NCBI GenBank assembly: GCA_024734495.1
Contig: JALMQS010000852.1
Location: 1,798,001 to 1,862,000 of the forward strand
Origin: Forficula auricularia
Taxonomy: Eukaryota > Arthropoda > Insecta > Dermaptera > Forficulidae
Direction: 5' to 3'
DNA length: 64,000 nucleotides
Below the pieces are notes generated by a model. The model searched no databases. It was given only the letters and a program-made list of their open reading frames with translations, and had not been told where the DNA came from. How positions within the stretch are numbered: position 1 is the first letter of the stretch; every line of letters starts with the position of its first letter. Positions 47,515-59,110 of the stretch are shown here, piece by piece. The translations under genes were made by a program, and so were the position numbers.

Positions 47515-48074
47515 TTTATAACATCAATACACAGCAAAATAAATTATATAAATAAAATAATAATTGGTTCTTACAATACATTGAGTGCAGACAGAGTTGT
47601 TATGTACTTATTATTAAACACAAAATTATAAATAACATATAAAATGTGTACATCGGTCTTAGTATGCTCACTACTTATAAGGTGCAGTCTCAAAAGCGAA
47701 TAAAAATTTTTTAACAAAAAAATTAATAAATATAATAGCAGACTAACGATTTAACTAAGATCGATGACCCCTGTGTAAATGACCTGAAACAAAATATATT
47801 TAAATTTGACAAATTTCTCTAATAATATAATAAAATACATTATTTTATTGCAAACAGATGTCAACGATGGTCAAATTGGCCATTCAAATGCTATACTCAA
47901 TATGCAGGCTAAATTTCGACATCGTCATTATTTAAAATGGACAGATAGGCATTACTTAACCATATGCAATCTGTCTGTAAATTAGGGCTCTTTGCCCATA
48001 GGCTGAATTTCTCTCTTTCGTAATTTATAAATTTTTAGACAGCTATCTTTTCTCTATAAAAAAATCAAGATTTT
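47515..48074. other. No recognised feature
   Basis: AT-rich, without ORFs or repeats. Confidence 0.5.
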
Positions 48075-48370
48075 CATCTGCATTTTATTAAAACAATTGT
48101 TTATCATTTTTTCAGATTCTTTACTCTCAATTATGACTGGCTGCTGTGAAAACTGGTTCTCTGTCTTGGTTTCTATTTTAAATTCATCTCTATCATTCAA
48201 AAATTGTATTCAAACAGAAGACAAAAGGATACACGAATCACTTACCATCATTATGCAAAGGTACCAAGTATATTGTATATATTTATTATTAAAAAAAAAA
48301 ATTATTTCTGGTTTTGCTCCTTATATTATATTTTAACCAAACTTAAATGGTATATAAGTTTGAATAGGCT
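48075..48370 (+). repeat. Dispersed repeat (copy 2; partner 44690-45050)
   Basis: Same order of motifs as copy 1, with small deletions. Confidence 0.8.
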
Positions 48371-48552
48371 TTGACTTTATGATCAGAAATAAATTCTAAC
48401 TGAAGTTCCTGTACGAACGAAGTTGGAAAAGGAATATAAATTTTCTTAGGTCAATTTTAGTCCGATTTCAATAAATAAACATCTTTTGGATTCATATTAA
48501 CGTCTTCTATCGATATAATATATAATTTGGGACCGTTTAATATAACTTAATA

Positions 48553-48640
48553 TAAATTTAGCACAACCAATTTACAAAAAAACACTCTTAAATCTTAAAA
48601 GAGTGTTTTTTGTAATTGGTTGTGCTAAATTGATATAGGA
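48553..48640. repeat. Near-perfect hairpin, arms about 38 bp
   Basis: tttagcacaaccaatt, then acactctt, loop, and the complementary arm ending ggttgtgctaaa. A single small element or a hairpin RNA candidate. Confidence 0.75.
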
Positions 48641-48948
48641 TAAATATTATGAATACACTATTTATTGTCTCGATTGTTTTACTATTTTATCAACGATTAA
48701 GATCTTTTCCAATGTAAGTCTCTCTTATTGATGCATTCCTAATCCCTATGACTTTGCTTAGATAATTTTAAATTGATATCCAAGATTTCTTTTGAAACTG
48801 ACTAAAAGATAATGAATAATTTATACAGAAATAATCTTTTTCTTTTATTTAAATGATTTCGTCTTAAAATCAAAAAAATTATTAAAATTTTATTTTTCTA
48901 AATACATGTTTCGGACATTTGTATGTCCATTTTCTGTTAATTTTTTTT

Positions 48949-50375
48949 ACTTTATCCAATGCGAAGCATGGGGAAAGTATTGTAATCGGTCTCGAGGCAA
49001 GCGCGACTTCCAAGGGTCCTCAGGTAAAGACTACGGAACCCATGGTCTCAATTAAAGTCACAAATTGTAGTATTCAATTAGGCTGAATTTTAGAACCTAA
49101 CGGTTTTGCCAAAAATTACATGGGGTCTCGTCGAGAGGCCAAAAAGTGTGATTTTTTCATTTAGTGCGTGCGGATGGATGGATGTATTTTTTTTTGGCCC
49201 ACGATTTTTTCCACACCGTTGCACCGAATGAAATGAAATTGAAAACCTAGCATTCTTTTAACAAAACGAAGCGCTGATTAGTTTTTGGTACATATCGGCC
49301 TACAAACATTAGTACTTTATTTCAGTACATTTTTAGTTTTTTCTAAATATCTTGAAAATGACTTAACCAATTTTGATGAAATTTAATATCCTAATTAAGT
49401 ACCTTGGGGACCACAAAAAAGGTTAAATAAAGTTTTTAGTAAAATTATATTTTAAAGTATTTTACTATAGAGTAAGATAGTAGTACTTTTTTAAAATCTT
49501 TAAAATTTATTCATTTGATCGGTTAAGTAAGAGTGGATAAGCTTCTCTCTGTGAAATTTTAAAAATTTGGGAGGAAATTTTATAAGTAACCATAGCAACT
49601 GCGTTGTTTTCTTATCCGTTACCTTTGCTGAAGACATGGAGGAATCGAGTTAAAACCAAAAATAGCGATTGATTCTCATCTAGTACTTGAGGAATATCCA
49701 TTCTATTTTGGATTTTTGACGTTTGGGATTTTATTGGTAACCATTGCTGAAGACATAGAGGAATCGACTTAAAAACAAAAATATCGATTGATTCTCATCT
49801 AGTATTTGAGGAATAACCATTCTATATAGGATTTTTGACGTTTCGGTTTTTATTGGTAACCATTGCTGAAGACATAGAGGAATCGACTTAAAACCAAAAA
49901 TAGCGATTGATTCTCATCTAGTACTGGAGGAATAACCATTCTATATTGGATTTTTGACGTTTCGGATTTTATTGGTAACCATTGCTGAAGACATAGAGTA
50001 ATCGACTTAAAACCAAAAATATCGATTGATTCTCATCTAGTACTTGAGGAATAACCATTCTATATGGGATTTTTGACGTTTCAGTTTTTATTGGTAACTA
50101 TTGCTGAAGACATAGAGGAATCGACTTAAAACCAAAAATATCGTTTGATTCTCATCTAGTACTTGAGGAATAACCATTCTATATTGGATTTTTGGCATTT
50201 CGGTTATTATTAGTAACCATTAATGAAGACACAGAGGAATCGATTTAAAATCAAAAATAGCCATCTATTCTCATCTAATACTTGATGAGGAATAACAATT
50301 TTACATTAGATTTTTGACGCTTCGATTATTATTGGTAACCATTGCTGAAGACATGGAGGTATCGGCTTAAACCAC
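48949..50375 (+). repeat. Composite repeat with 119-bp tandem units (copy 2)
   Basis: Head homologous to 4441-5180. Unit markers at about 49628, 49746, 49865, 49983, 50102, 50222 and 50343. The last unit stops abruptly at about 50375, where gag sequence begins. Confidence 0.85.
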
Positions 50376-51171
50376 TATTTTGCTTGTTTGACCTACATGC
50401 TACCGCAAAATGGTTCGGTTTTTTACATTTTAGGCAAATTAATCCCATAGCAGGACATTTAGATCGATGATGTTTTTTACATCGACCACAAGGCTTATTG
50501 TATAAGTTATTATTATTATTTTCCTGAAATTTTAAAATTTCCCTTTCCTTTCCTGATTTATTAAAATGGCTTACTTGTTTATTTTGACGACTTATTTCTT
50601 CTACACTTAGATTATCATGTAGTAATTTTAAATTTCTTTCAGTTAATTGCGCTGCTTTACAAATCGCTATATTTTTTTCTAATGTAATATTATCTTCTCT
50701 CAACAGACGCTCTTGAGTGTTAGTACAATTTAAACCTAAAATAATTTGAGTCTTTAATAGTTTATCCTCTTGATCTTTAAACTTACATGATCGAACTAAT
50801 TGTTTTAATTTTGCAAAATATTCATCAAAAGGTTCTCCTTCCTTTTGTTTTCCCTTGAAAAATTTTAATATTTCCATCACTTCATTCAGTTTAGGTTTGC
50901 AATGTTCTTCTAAAATTTTTAGAATACTGGATACTGTTTCTGAAGAATCGCCAGATTCTAAATGTTCTTGGGGCTTCAACGAATGATACAGTCTTAGAGC
51001 CTCGGATCCTAATAGATTTTTCAATCTAGCCACTTGAATCTTTTGAGATTTCTTGTCGGTTTCAGTTGCGATAAAATAAATTAGTATTTCTTCCTTAAAA
51101 TTTTCAAAATTTTCAGCAATATTGCCGTTTATATTTAATGGTCCAGGTTTATTAAATTCCGACTGCGCCAT
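50329..51171 (-). pseudogene. Gypsy-like retrotransposon gag, 3'-truncated
   Basis: A 280-codon minus-strand frame starts MAQSEFNKPGPLNINGN. A central gag-type region (about residues 25-190, with KILEEHCKPKLNEVMEILKF and FDEYFAKLKQLVRSC) is followed by a basic stretch and zinc knuckles: a CxxC-type motif, then a canonical CX2CX4HX4C (CLKCKKPNHFAVAC, about residue 248). Homology should continue into protease and pol, but the last 15 or so codons are tandem-array sequence. No LTR, primer site or pol is seen. Gypsy/Ty3-type is favoured. Confidence 0.8.
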
Positions 51172-52390
51172 GTTTAATTATTTTATAAAATAAAGACTGG
51201 AAAATTATGTCAACCAATATTTTTTATGTTTATTTACAACTGCTCTTTTTTTACAATAATAATAATAATAATTCTAACAAAAACATAAACAAATATACTC
51301 TACAACAGAAAGAAAAAGGATTTATGGAAGGTCCGAACCCAAAACCAGGGAAGTGTTTATCAACAGAAACAGTTGAAACTGTGCATTCTTATTAATGAAG
51401 TTAAAATAAATCTCACCCTTCAATATCACTCATAAATATATAGTCTTGTTATAAAATCTGCTAACCATTGTAAAGCTTACCTAATGAAATAATTATTCAT
51501 ATATTTACCAAACAACAAAACAATATGTTCAACTTGAATTTTTGATTTTTATAATGTCATTTTGTTATACATCCCTAGCAATTTTGCCCGAAACCGCCAT
51601 TTAAATATAGCCTATGAAATACTATATATGTTTCATGAATTTATTATTACAGTTATTTAACAAGCACAGAGTGTTTATTTCATAACCATTTTTTAATATA
51701 CACAAGTGATTTTTCATAAAATGTCGTTTCACTACATTAAAATCATTATTATTTGGTCAAAACTGGGTATTTATGAAAAACAAGAGTCAGTAATAATTTT
51801 TTTAAACATAGACCCCATTACCATCCCATCATTATACTTTGCATAGTAGTTTATGAAAGTACTATATATTTACAGAATTTTTTTGAAAATTTTAAAAGTG
51901 GTACTTTTTAGAAAAAATCAAAATCAAAAATTTGATTTAGATTTTGAAAAAAAAATTTTATTACAACCTATTTCATGTTGTATGTCTCTGAAAAGAGCAT
52001 TAAAAAAGCTACAAAATGACACCTGTCCCACCTCTCCAACACAATTAAGACAGCTTTTAGAGCAGTTTCAAAATTGTTTGTTCGTAGTTTTTTTGCGATT
52101 TTTGGAAAACTTCAGGAGGCCGTATAAAAAAACTATTCAAGATAAAACTGGAATATAAGATAATAATAATAATAATAATCAAGATAAGACTGGTAGAATT
52201 TCAAAGTAGAATCGATGGAAGGCAGTCCCAAGGATAATGAAAAAATAAAATTCCTATTAAATCCCTCCTTAAGGGTTTAAAAGGGTCAACGAAGGAAACA
52301 TACAGAATACTTCCTTCTTCTTTCCTTCAGCCTAGCTCGAAATTTGCTCTTTCTTAAATGAAGCATTAATAGAATTGTTATCTTAAATTA
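51172..52390. other. Unassigned; one 101-codon frame at 51853-52158
   Basis: AT-rich. The plus-strand frame has a Gln/Leu/Cys-rich middle (SLKRALKKLQNDTCPTSPTQ) and matches no family that I know. It may be chance or a decayed element. Confidence 0.3.
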
Positions 52391-52391
52391 A

Positions 52392-53180
52392 AGTACCTGG
52401 AGCCACCGAGCGATGCACGGCAACCCCTGCCCCCTTCCCCCCCGAAACCACACATCGCCCCTACCACTGCACCCCCACCCCACCCCAACCGCGGCTCCCA
52501 CCCCCCGGATCCCCCACAACTGCACCCCACCTCCTGAACCTCCCACATTCACCCCAGCCCGCACCCAGTTTTTGCATTTCAAGCTTTCTAATGGTCCACA
52601 TATTATGTGTATATTTGTTTACTCGTACACCAATTTGCCCACATTCGTTCATATTGATAAACATTAAAAAAAAAAATAGAAAAATAATAATAAAAAGAAT
52701 AATTGTATAGGATCAGAAATAAAAACATAAAATTAAATTAGATTTGTTTCCAAGTTATATATAAAAAAAAGCCACTTCAACCACTTTATTTGTAAACACA
52801 CCTGTAATGTTATGATTTAGACACCTATTAATTAAAAACAAACAAAAAATTCCTAATTTTAATATATATATTAATATTTGCTATAACCTATTAGTGGGTT
52901 TTAAAATTAAAAAACCAATTAGAAATAAAAGATAATTGAAAAAAATGTAAACAAGCTTTTTTATTGATTTTCATCTATCAATAATTACTTTAATTAAGAA
53001 AAGATCAATTAAGATGAAATTTGTCGAGGTCCAGACCTAGCCAGATCGCTTTCTCATCCTCAAAACTTGTTAATAGAACTTGTTTCATCAAAATCGGTAG
53101 AGCCGTTTTCAAAATAGAACTAAGATACAAATATATATATAAACAATTTTTTTGCTCGTTTAATAAGAGTAGATAGATTA
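52392..53180. repeat. Dispersed repeat ending in gctcgtttaataagagtag (copy; fragments in intron 2)
   Basis: One end is tacctggagccaccgagcga, the other tttgctcgtttaataagag, both also found around 26990 and 29800. A C-rich block (52425-52565) is shared with the Helitron-like family. Confidence 0.6.
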
Positions 53181-53416
53181 ATTATCCTTGGGCTTCCTCC
53201 CATCGATTCTCCATTGATTATCATTATCAATAATAGCTCTTAGATTTAGTAGTACGACAATCTCTCGTTATTTCATTAGAAATATTATTTCATACAGTAA
53301 TTTAATAGGATTTAGGTCAGCATTTAATTTAGTTCTTTTGTGAAATTAGTAATTTTTTAAAATTAAAAATGGATTACTAGGTAGGTTTCACAAATAAAAG
53401 TAATATTGCTTATGAG

Positions 53417-54292
53417 TAGAGACCGGATTCCTATGCAATTGCATATTTTGTTTGCCGCCACGTACGACCCAGGGGATCAATTAATTATCTATCCGAATCA
53501 TCTATCTACGATACTGTGGATTAAATTTTATACTGCATATTTTTGCATATTTGAATAATATTGCATAAAATTGCATATTTTGCGCCAAATACAGAGGTTT
53601 TAAAAGTAATTTTTCGGTGAAAGAATGAAAAAAAAGTTTAAATATAAAACAGGTGAGGACACTAATTTAAATTCGAAGAGGCCTCAACGACATGAAGTGC
53701 AGTGTTACGAAGTAGGAATTTGGATTACAAAGGATGTAAACAAGCTACAAAACAACAACCCACTCATTTTTATTATTATTCAGTTGTACTAGATACCTAC
53801 TATATTCTACACGAAAATGATGAAAAGTTTGCAATATTTTTCTTCCAAAGTAAAAGTTGGCGAGTTTAAGTTCCTTTAAATTCGTCCCCAGTAAGTCTGT
53901 GGATGTGGAGTGGTCTTTTTCATCGTTTAAATCAATTTTAAGTGACCGTACTCATAATAACCTGAAGATAATTTAGAAAAATACTTGTAATCATAAATTA
54001 TTCACAATTACAATCAAATTTTAATTATTTTTGAGATCCTTTGTTAATTATTTCTTTTTTTTAATGGCCTTCGGGAACTATAGCTCATTTTGGCCATTGA
54101 GTGTTCGTGGGTGTGTTTGGAAGTGTGCGTAAATTAGTGTAGGGATCAGATTATAGCCGGTCAAATTTTGCATTATTTATTTATTAGTTTATTATTATGT
54201 ATATTTCAACGTATTCTGCATATTACTTGCATATTTTAACCTTTTTAACTGCATATTTTGGCAGTTTTTACTGCATAAAAATCCGGTCTCTA
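53417..54292 (+). mobile_element. hAT transposon 4, 876 bp, with perfect 8-bp target duplication
   Basis: Ends TAGAGACCGGATT and AATCCGGTCTCTA. Flanks CTTATGAG (53409-53416 and 54293-54300). A decayed transposase end is inside. Confidence 0.85.
53885..54000 (+). pseudogene. hAT transposase C-terminal fragment (CGGBP1-like type)
   Basis: Reads VPSKSVDVEWSFSSFKSILS followed by DRTHNNL, then after a frameshift EDNLEKYL. This is the dimerisation end of hAT proteins related to CGGBP1 (SVDVERxFSxYKxxLxDxR). It has a frameshift and stops. Confidence 0.7.
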
Positions 54293-54550
54293 CTTATGAG
54301 CAAGAATCGATATCTATTTGGATCGACGAGCCCATCTTCAGGAGTTTACTATTGATAACTAAATATAAAATTATTTGAACATTGACATAAGGGCCCCTTT
54401 TTTGTAAAGGTAAAAATTACCTCCCATGTGTTCAAATAAATTTAAACTCGTCTCGTCGCGTATAATATAAGTAGGTATATTGATTCTTGTTCATAAGCAA
54501 TTTTTCTTTTATTTGAAGAAACCTACCTAATAATCCATTTTTAATTTTAT

Positions 54551-55450
54551 TTAATATTTTTCACCTTGAACCTACAAAATTTTCCCCTCAATGAAATTAG
54601 TTCTTTCTTTTAATAAAAATTCAATTGTGAACAAAATTTTATAAAATATCCATATGAAATATGATATCAAACCTACCTAATATTGATTTCAATAATTTAT
54701 ATTTATTTTTATTAATTTTTCTCCCTAATATAATATTATATAAAACAATTAAAAAAAAATAATAAATAAAATTCGGTTGATTAAAAAATTTGCATTTTAT
54801 ACAATATCGCACTAATGGTGAATTTAGGAACATCTCTTAGTTAATTAAAAATAACTTAAAATAATATAATAAGTACTCTTAATCTAAAGCTAGTAAAAAT
54901 AAAGTGACTATTTTTAGTTAATAAAATAAATATTCAAATAACGTTTCAGTTTGTTTTTTATTAAAATTAAGTAATTTCAATACATAGAAAATAAAATTTA
55001 TTTGAAAACATTTTAAATAGAATATTTCAAGGATAATTTCTCTGTTTTCTTTTTGTTAATTTTGTGGAATGGTCGAATTGAGTTGTCCATCTGAAAAAAA
55101 GAAGATTCGAATTAATAATATATTTTAGAAAATAGGAAATTCAAGAATTTTTATGTGACGAATTAGAATTATACTAATTTATTTAATTTTAAATATATAT
55201 TCAAATAATTGTATGTATTTTTTTTTTTTACAGATCCCTTGCTGATTCAATCCCCTGCTTACTGTTCATCTTCAAGAAAATTTATTAACTTTTCTATATT
55301 ATATTGTATAAGTACAAATAATTTAATTATATATTATGTATATATGGTTGAATAATAATAATAATTTATGTGTATAATAGTATGTATAGAAAAAAAAAAA
55401 ATTATTAAAAGAAACCCCCCTTTCATTCCCAAATTCCTAATGATCTCCTT
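54551..55450. other. No recognised feature
   Basis: Very AT-rich, no coding or repeat signal. Confidence 0.5.
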
Positions 55451-55469
55451 TGAAAGCCTCTTCCCCTCC

Positions 55470-55620
55470 TTTAACTCCGCCGGCCGGCTGTCAAGCGAGT
55501 CGCTCGAGTTCCCCAGGAGAGGCGGGGAGGGACTCCCCGCCGCCTGGACTCGGACGGCTCCGCTGGCTCTCGGCTGGCCGCTTGGAGGGGACCCTGGCTA
55601 TATAAGTCGTGTTTCGCGTT
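55470..55620 (+). promoter_or_regulatory. Isolated GC-rich patch with TATA box
   Basis: About 130 bp of strongly GC-rich sequence (ccgccggccggctg, GGGACTCCCC) directly precedes TATATAA at 55599-55605 and aagtcgtgtttcgcg. The layout is that of a TATA promoter, but no gene follows. Open frames on both strands are GC side effects. Confidence 0.35.
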
Positions 55621-55650
55621 GGGTGGTTGGTTGGGGAAGGTGGATGGGCA

Positions 55651-56165
55651 AATCACACTTCTATCCAAGATTCATTATATTTGTGTATTATGAATTAATT
55701 TGAAATATTTCAAATTAGTTACAAATTAAGATTTATACATTGAAAATTTTGAAAAATATATAATGTCTTTTTCTTCATGTTTCCTCTTGGGAGATTAGAA
55801 TATTCTATCAAAAATTCTATTCAAATCACACTTCTATCCAAGATTCATTATATTTGTGTATTATGAATTAATTTGAAATATTTCAAATTAGTTACAAATT
55901 AAGATTTATACATTGAAAATTTTGAAAAATATATAATGTCTTTTTCTTCATGTTTCCTCTTGGGAGATTAGAATATTCTATCAAAAATTCTATTCAAATC
56001 ACACTTCTATCCAAGATTCATTATATTTGTGTATTATGAATTAATTTGAAATATTTCAAATTAGTTACAAATTAAGATTTATACATTGAAAATTTTGAAA
56101 AATATATAATGTCTTTTTCTTCATGTTTCCTCTTGGGAGATTAGAATATTCTAATCTCCCAAGAG
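55651..56165 (+). repeat. Three direct repeats of 173 bp
   Basis: aatcacacttctatccaaga recurs at 55651, 55824 and 55997 with nearly identical units. The third runs head-to-head into an inverted copy at 56150. Confidence 0.92.
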
Positions 56166-56360
56166 GAAACATGAAGAAAAAGACATTATATATTTTTCAA
56201 AATTTTCAATGTATAAATCTTAATTTGTAACTAATTTGAAATATTTGTGATAGACTGATGATGAAGGCAATGCCTTCGAAACTATAGTCTCTAGAAATAA
56301 TTAAAAATTATTTTATTTAAAAAACAGAAGACTCTCTCATTTTATTTTTAACCTAAAATA
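56145..56360 (+). repeat. Penelope-type tail element with hammerhead-like core (copy 4)
   Basis: CTGATGA 56255-56261, stem GAAGGC/GCCTTC, GAAACTATAGTC 56278-56289. Same limits as 40281-40497. Confidence 0.7.
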
Positions 56361-56363
56361 AAT

Positions 56364-56717
56364 TGTAACGATTGTGATGCAATTTATATTGGACAAACTG
56401 GACGATCTTTCAAAAAACGGCATAAAGAACATGTAGCTTCCCTCAGACAATTAATATGAAATCAACCCACAAATTCAGATTCTACTTCCGCATTTGCTAA
56501 TCATCTATATTCTTTAGATCACTCACCATCACCTACCAATCCCACCCTTATTCATTTCGAAAGAAAAGGATTAAGATTGGATCTTCTTGAATCCACGGAA
56601 ATAAAATATGCCCTGGCGAACGATGAAAATGTTATCAATAATCAACTCGACTTAAAGAAAAACATAATAATAGACCTTTTAATAACAAAGCCCAAAAAAT
56701 ATATTCCCAGCCTATAG
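56364..56717 (+). pseudogene. Penelope-like element GIY-YIG endonuclease fragment
   Basis: 118 codons with a single in-frame TGA (about codon 32). CNDCDAIYIGQTGRSFKKRH followed by KEH is the Cys-pair plus GIY-YIG signature unique to Penelope-like retroelements. The downstream FERKGLRLDLLESTEIKYAL is the usual C-terminal block with the catalytic Glu. The preceding RT domain is absent. The 3' sequence runs to a CTGAAGATGTGTTGATAGCC tail at 56937. Confidence 0.85.
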
Positions 56718-57111
56718 GCAATAGTCAATAAACTTCTAATTTTCCTTTATTTATCCATATATTAATAGAGCCTACCCTACCTAAATTTTCACTTAACAAT
56801 AGCCTACATCTCTAAGAGAGATTATCCTTTAAAATAATTTAAATAATGAAAACAATTTTTTTTTCCTCTGTTCACCAAACATATATATACCCTAGCATTA
56901 AAAAAAGTTGAATTAGTTATTTTCTGTACTTCCTGAAGATGTGTTGATAGCCCGAAATATATTTATATATGTTGAAAAAATTTACATCTTTTAATTTTAA
57001 TGTGAAACAAGTGACCAAGAATCCTTAACTTATAGTAAATGAATAGTACATATAATATTTATTTACTCTTATCTTTTTTAAAAGGCTTGATACCTACTGG
57101 ATATATTGATT

Positions 57112-57545
57112 TTTAAAGGAGGGATGACTGAAATTCAATTGCATATTTCCAATAATTTTAATTTTTACAAGTGGTTTATTCAAATATTTCGAGAGTATGG
57201 CATCTTTTCCTCAGTGGAAACTGTAAGGTCAGAATAACAGTGAGTTAGTGGGTATTAGGGCATTAATTGTCTAATTGAAAAGTTTTTGTTTTGCCGAGAG
57301 TAGCAGAGTTGTTGATTCACAAAGAGAAACAAAGAGGTTGTCCTGTGCTTGATGAATAATATATATATACAGATATATCATCTTGATATATATGTGTATA
57401 TGTTTATTTGCATCAAGCAGAGGACAACCTCTTTGTTTCTCTTTGTGCATTAATTGTCTGATGATTACAAATGTTAAATTATAAGACACTTACCCACCCA
57501 CTCACCAATAAACCGACCCCATCAGATTGCACAAATCAACGGAAA
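57112..57545 (+). repeat. Left arm of an inverted repeat (57.1-59.1 kb)
   Basis: Complement of 58862-59110, from ggagggatgactgaaattc to accgaccccatcagattgc, with a 174-bp insertion. Confidence 0.85.
57273..57446 (+). mobile_element. Foldback retroposon-like family, full copy with 13-bp target duplication
   Basis: Leader aattgaaaagtttttgtttt, left arm acaaagagaaacaaagagg, TA-rich loop, right arm ending ctctttgtttctctttgt. Flanked by GCATTAATTGTCT (57260-57272 and 57447-57459). Confidence 0.85.
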
Positions 57546-57761
57546 AATGCACTTATTATAATAACATAAAATTCACATATGAGGTGGAGGTCAAGGGTAG
57601 GTTACCGTTCTTGTACATGGAGCTTTTAAATGATAAAGAAAAGTTACTTATATTTCTTATATTTATATTACTTATAATACTTATTTTTCCTTTTCAAATA
57701 AAATCAAAAAAATAATAAAATAATTTTCTTAATGTAGAATTAACCTAAGAAATTGTTTATA

Positions 57762-58310
57762 TCTATATATATAAAATTAAGGTTTTGTCTGTACATTGTT
57801 CCAAATCACGCCAAATTTTGGTTGCACACGTATCAAGCAAAGTTATGAACGAAACCACCCTCAACAAAATTCCTGTCTGTCTGTATGTTTCCGTGGGTTC
57901 CGCGAAAAGTTGCTCACGATTCACGTAAAAACGGCTGAAGGGATTATTATGAAATTTCATATTTACATCAGAAGTCTTCTAACTTACGTTTTTAGCTATA
58001 TAACGTTTTGATATTTTGACCCCAGAAGGGGGTTTGGGGGGGGGGGGCGCACGAATGAAAATTATCAAAAACTCCTAAACTATTAACTCTACGGCAAATT
58101 TTATAATGAGCAAAGTTGTAGAAGATGTGATTTCTGACAACTTTTGTTTAAAAAAATCCCCCCCCCAAAAAAAAGGGGGGAGGGAGTCAAAATATGAAAA
58201 TTCTTGCTCTTGGACCAAACTCAACCAAATTTTGTATACATAATCTGTGGGTCACTAGAAGGCTAGAAATGCAAAAACTAACCACCCAAAAGAGGGAATG
58301 GGGGGGGGGA
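57762..58310 (+). mobile_element. Helitron-like non-autonomous element (copy 3), 3' end lost
   Basis: A|TCTATATATATAAAATT start. Body co-linear with copies 1 and 2. Cut off by RTE-like sequence near 58310. Confidence 0.55.
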
Positions 58311-58329
58311 AATGATGTTGAAAAATGTT

Positions 58330-58855
58330 AAGAAGAATCACTCTGGGATGGGCAGCCTGTGGGAAATTGAAAGACATTTCAAGTCAGATATCCCAACAAC
58401 GCTGAAACGGAAAGCCTTCAACCAGTGCGTCTTGCCAATCTTGACTTATGGAGCAGAGACTTTTTGACTCTCACTAAAAAATCATCAGAAAAACTGAGAA
58501 TAGCACAAAGGCGAATAGAAAGATCAATGCTTGGTTTGACCTTAAAAGACCGCGTAAGAAATGATGAGATCCGTAGACGAACTGGAGTGGACGACATTAT
58601 TGAAAGCATTGCAAAAAAAAAAGTGGAGATGGGCTTGACATATCGATAGGATGGAGGATGGCAGATGGACAAAGAAACTCCTTGAATGGAGGCCAAGAGA
58701 GGTTAAGCGGAGCTGAGGTAGATGATATAAAAAGAATATCGACAAACTGGGTAAAAGCTGCAAAAGATCGAGAAAACTGGAGACATTTGGAGGAGGCCTA
58801 TGTTCAACAGTGGACAAGAAAAAGGGCTAATTGATGATGATGATATAGTGTTTTA
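58330..58855 (+). pseudogene. RTE-like LINE 3' end
   Basis: The plus strand reads TLKRKAFNQCVLPILTYGAE, IAQRRIERSMLGLTLKDRVR and NDEIRRRTGVDDI, then after shifts HIDRMEDGRWTKKLLEWRP. This is the C-terminal part of RTE-type ORF2. It ends in TGATGATGATGATA, the usual RTE tail. 5'-truncated with several frameshifts. Confidence 0.8.
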
Positions 58856-58861
58856 TCAAGT

Positions 58862-59110
58862 TTTTTTCGTTGATTTGTGCAATCTGATGGGGTCGGTTTA
58901 TTGGTGAGTGGGTGGGTAAGTATCTTACAACTTAACATTTGTAATCATCAGACAATTAATGCCCTAATACCCATTAACTCGCTGTTATTCTGACCTTAGT
59001 TTCCTCTGAAGAAGAGATGCCCTAGTGCTTTCGAAATATTTGGATAAACCACTTGTAAAAATAAACATTACTGGAAAGAAGCAATTGAATTTCATTCATC
59101 CTCCTTTAAA
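58862..59110 (-). repeat. Right arm of the inverted repeat (57.1-59.1 kb)
   Basis: Complement of the outer parts of 57112-57545 and lacks the 174-bp insertion. Confidence 0.85.

Larger units (their letters stand above)
53365..54550. repeat. Inverted-end element hosting a hAT transposon
   Basis: Arms ggattactaggtaggtttca (53370) and gaaacctacctaataatcca (54518). The interior outside the hAT element contains CTGAAGATGGGCTCGTCG on the minus strand (54328-54345). Confidence 0.65.

Noticed and set aside
51853..52158. 101-codon frame as a gene
   Set aside because: No motif, promoter, splice context or homologue that I recognise. Left as unassigned.
52388..52667. Overlapping open frames on both strands in the C-rich block
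   Set aside because: Low-complexity Pro/Gly translation of repeat DNA shared with other copies.
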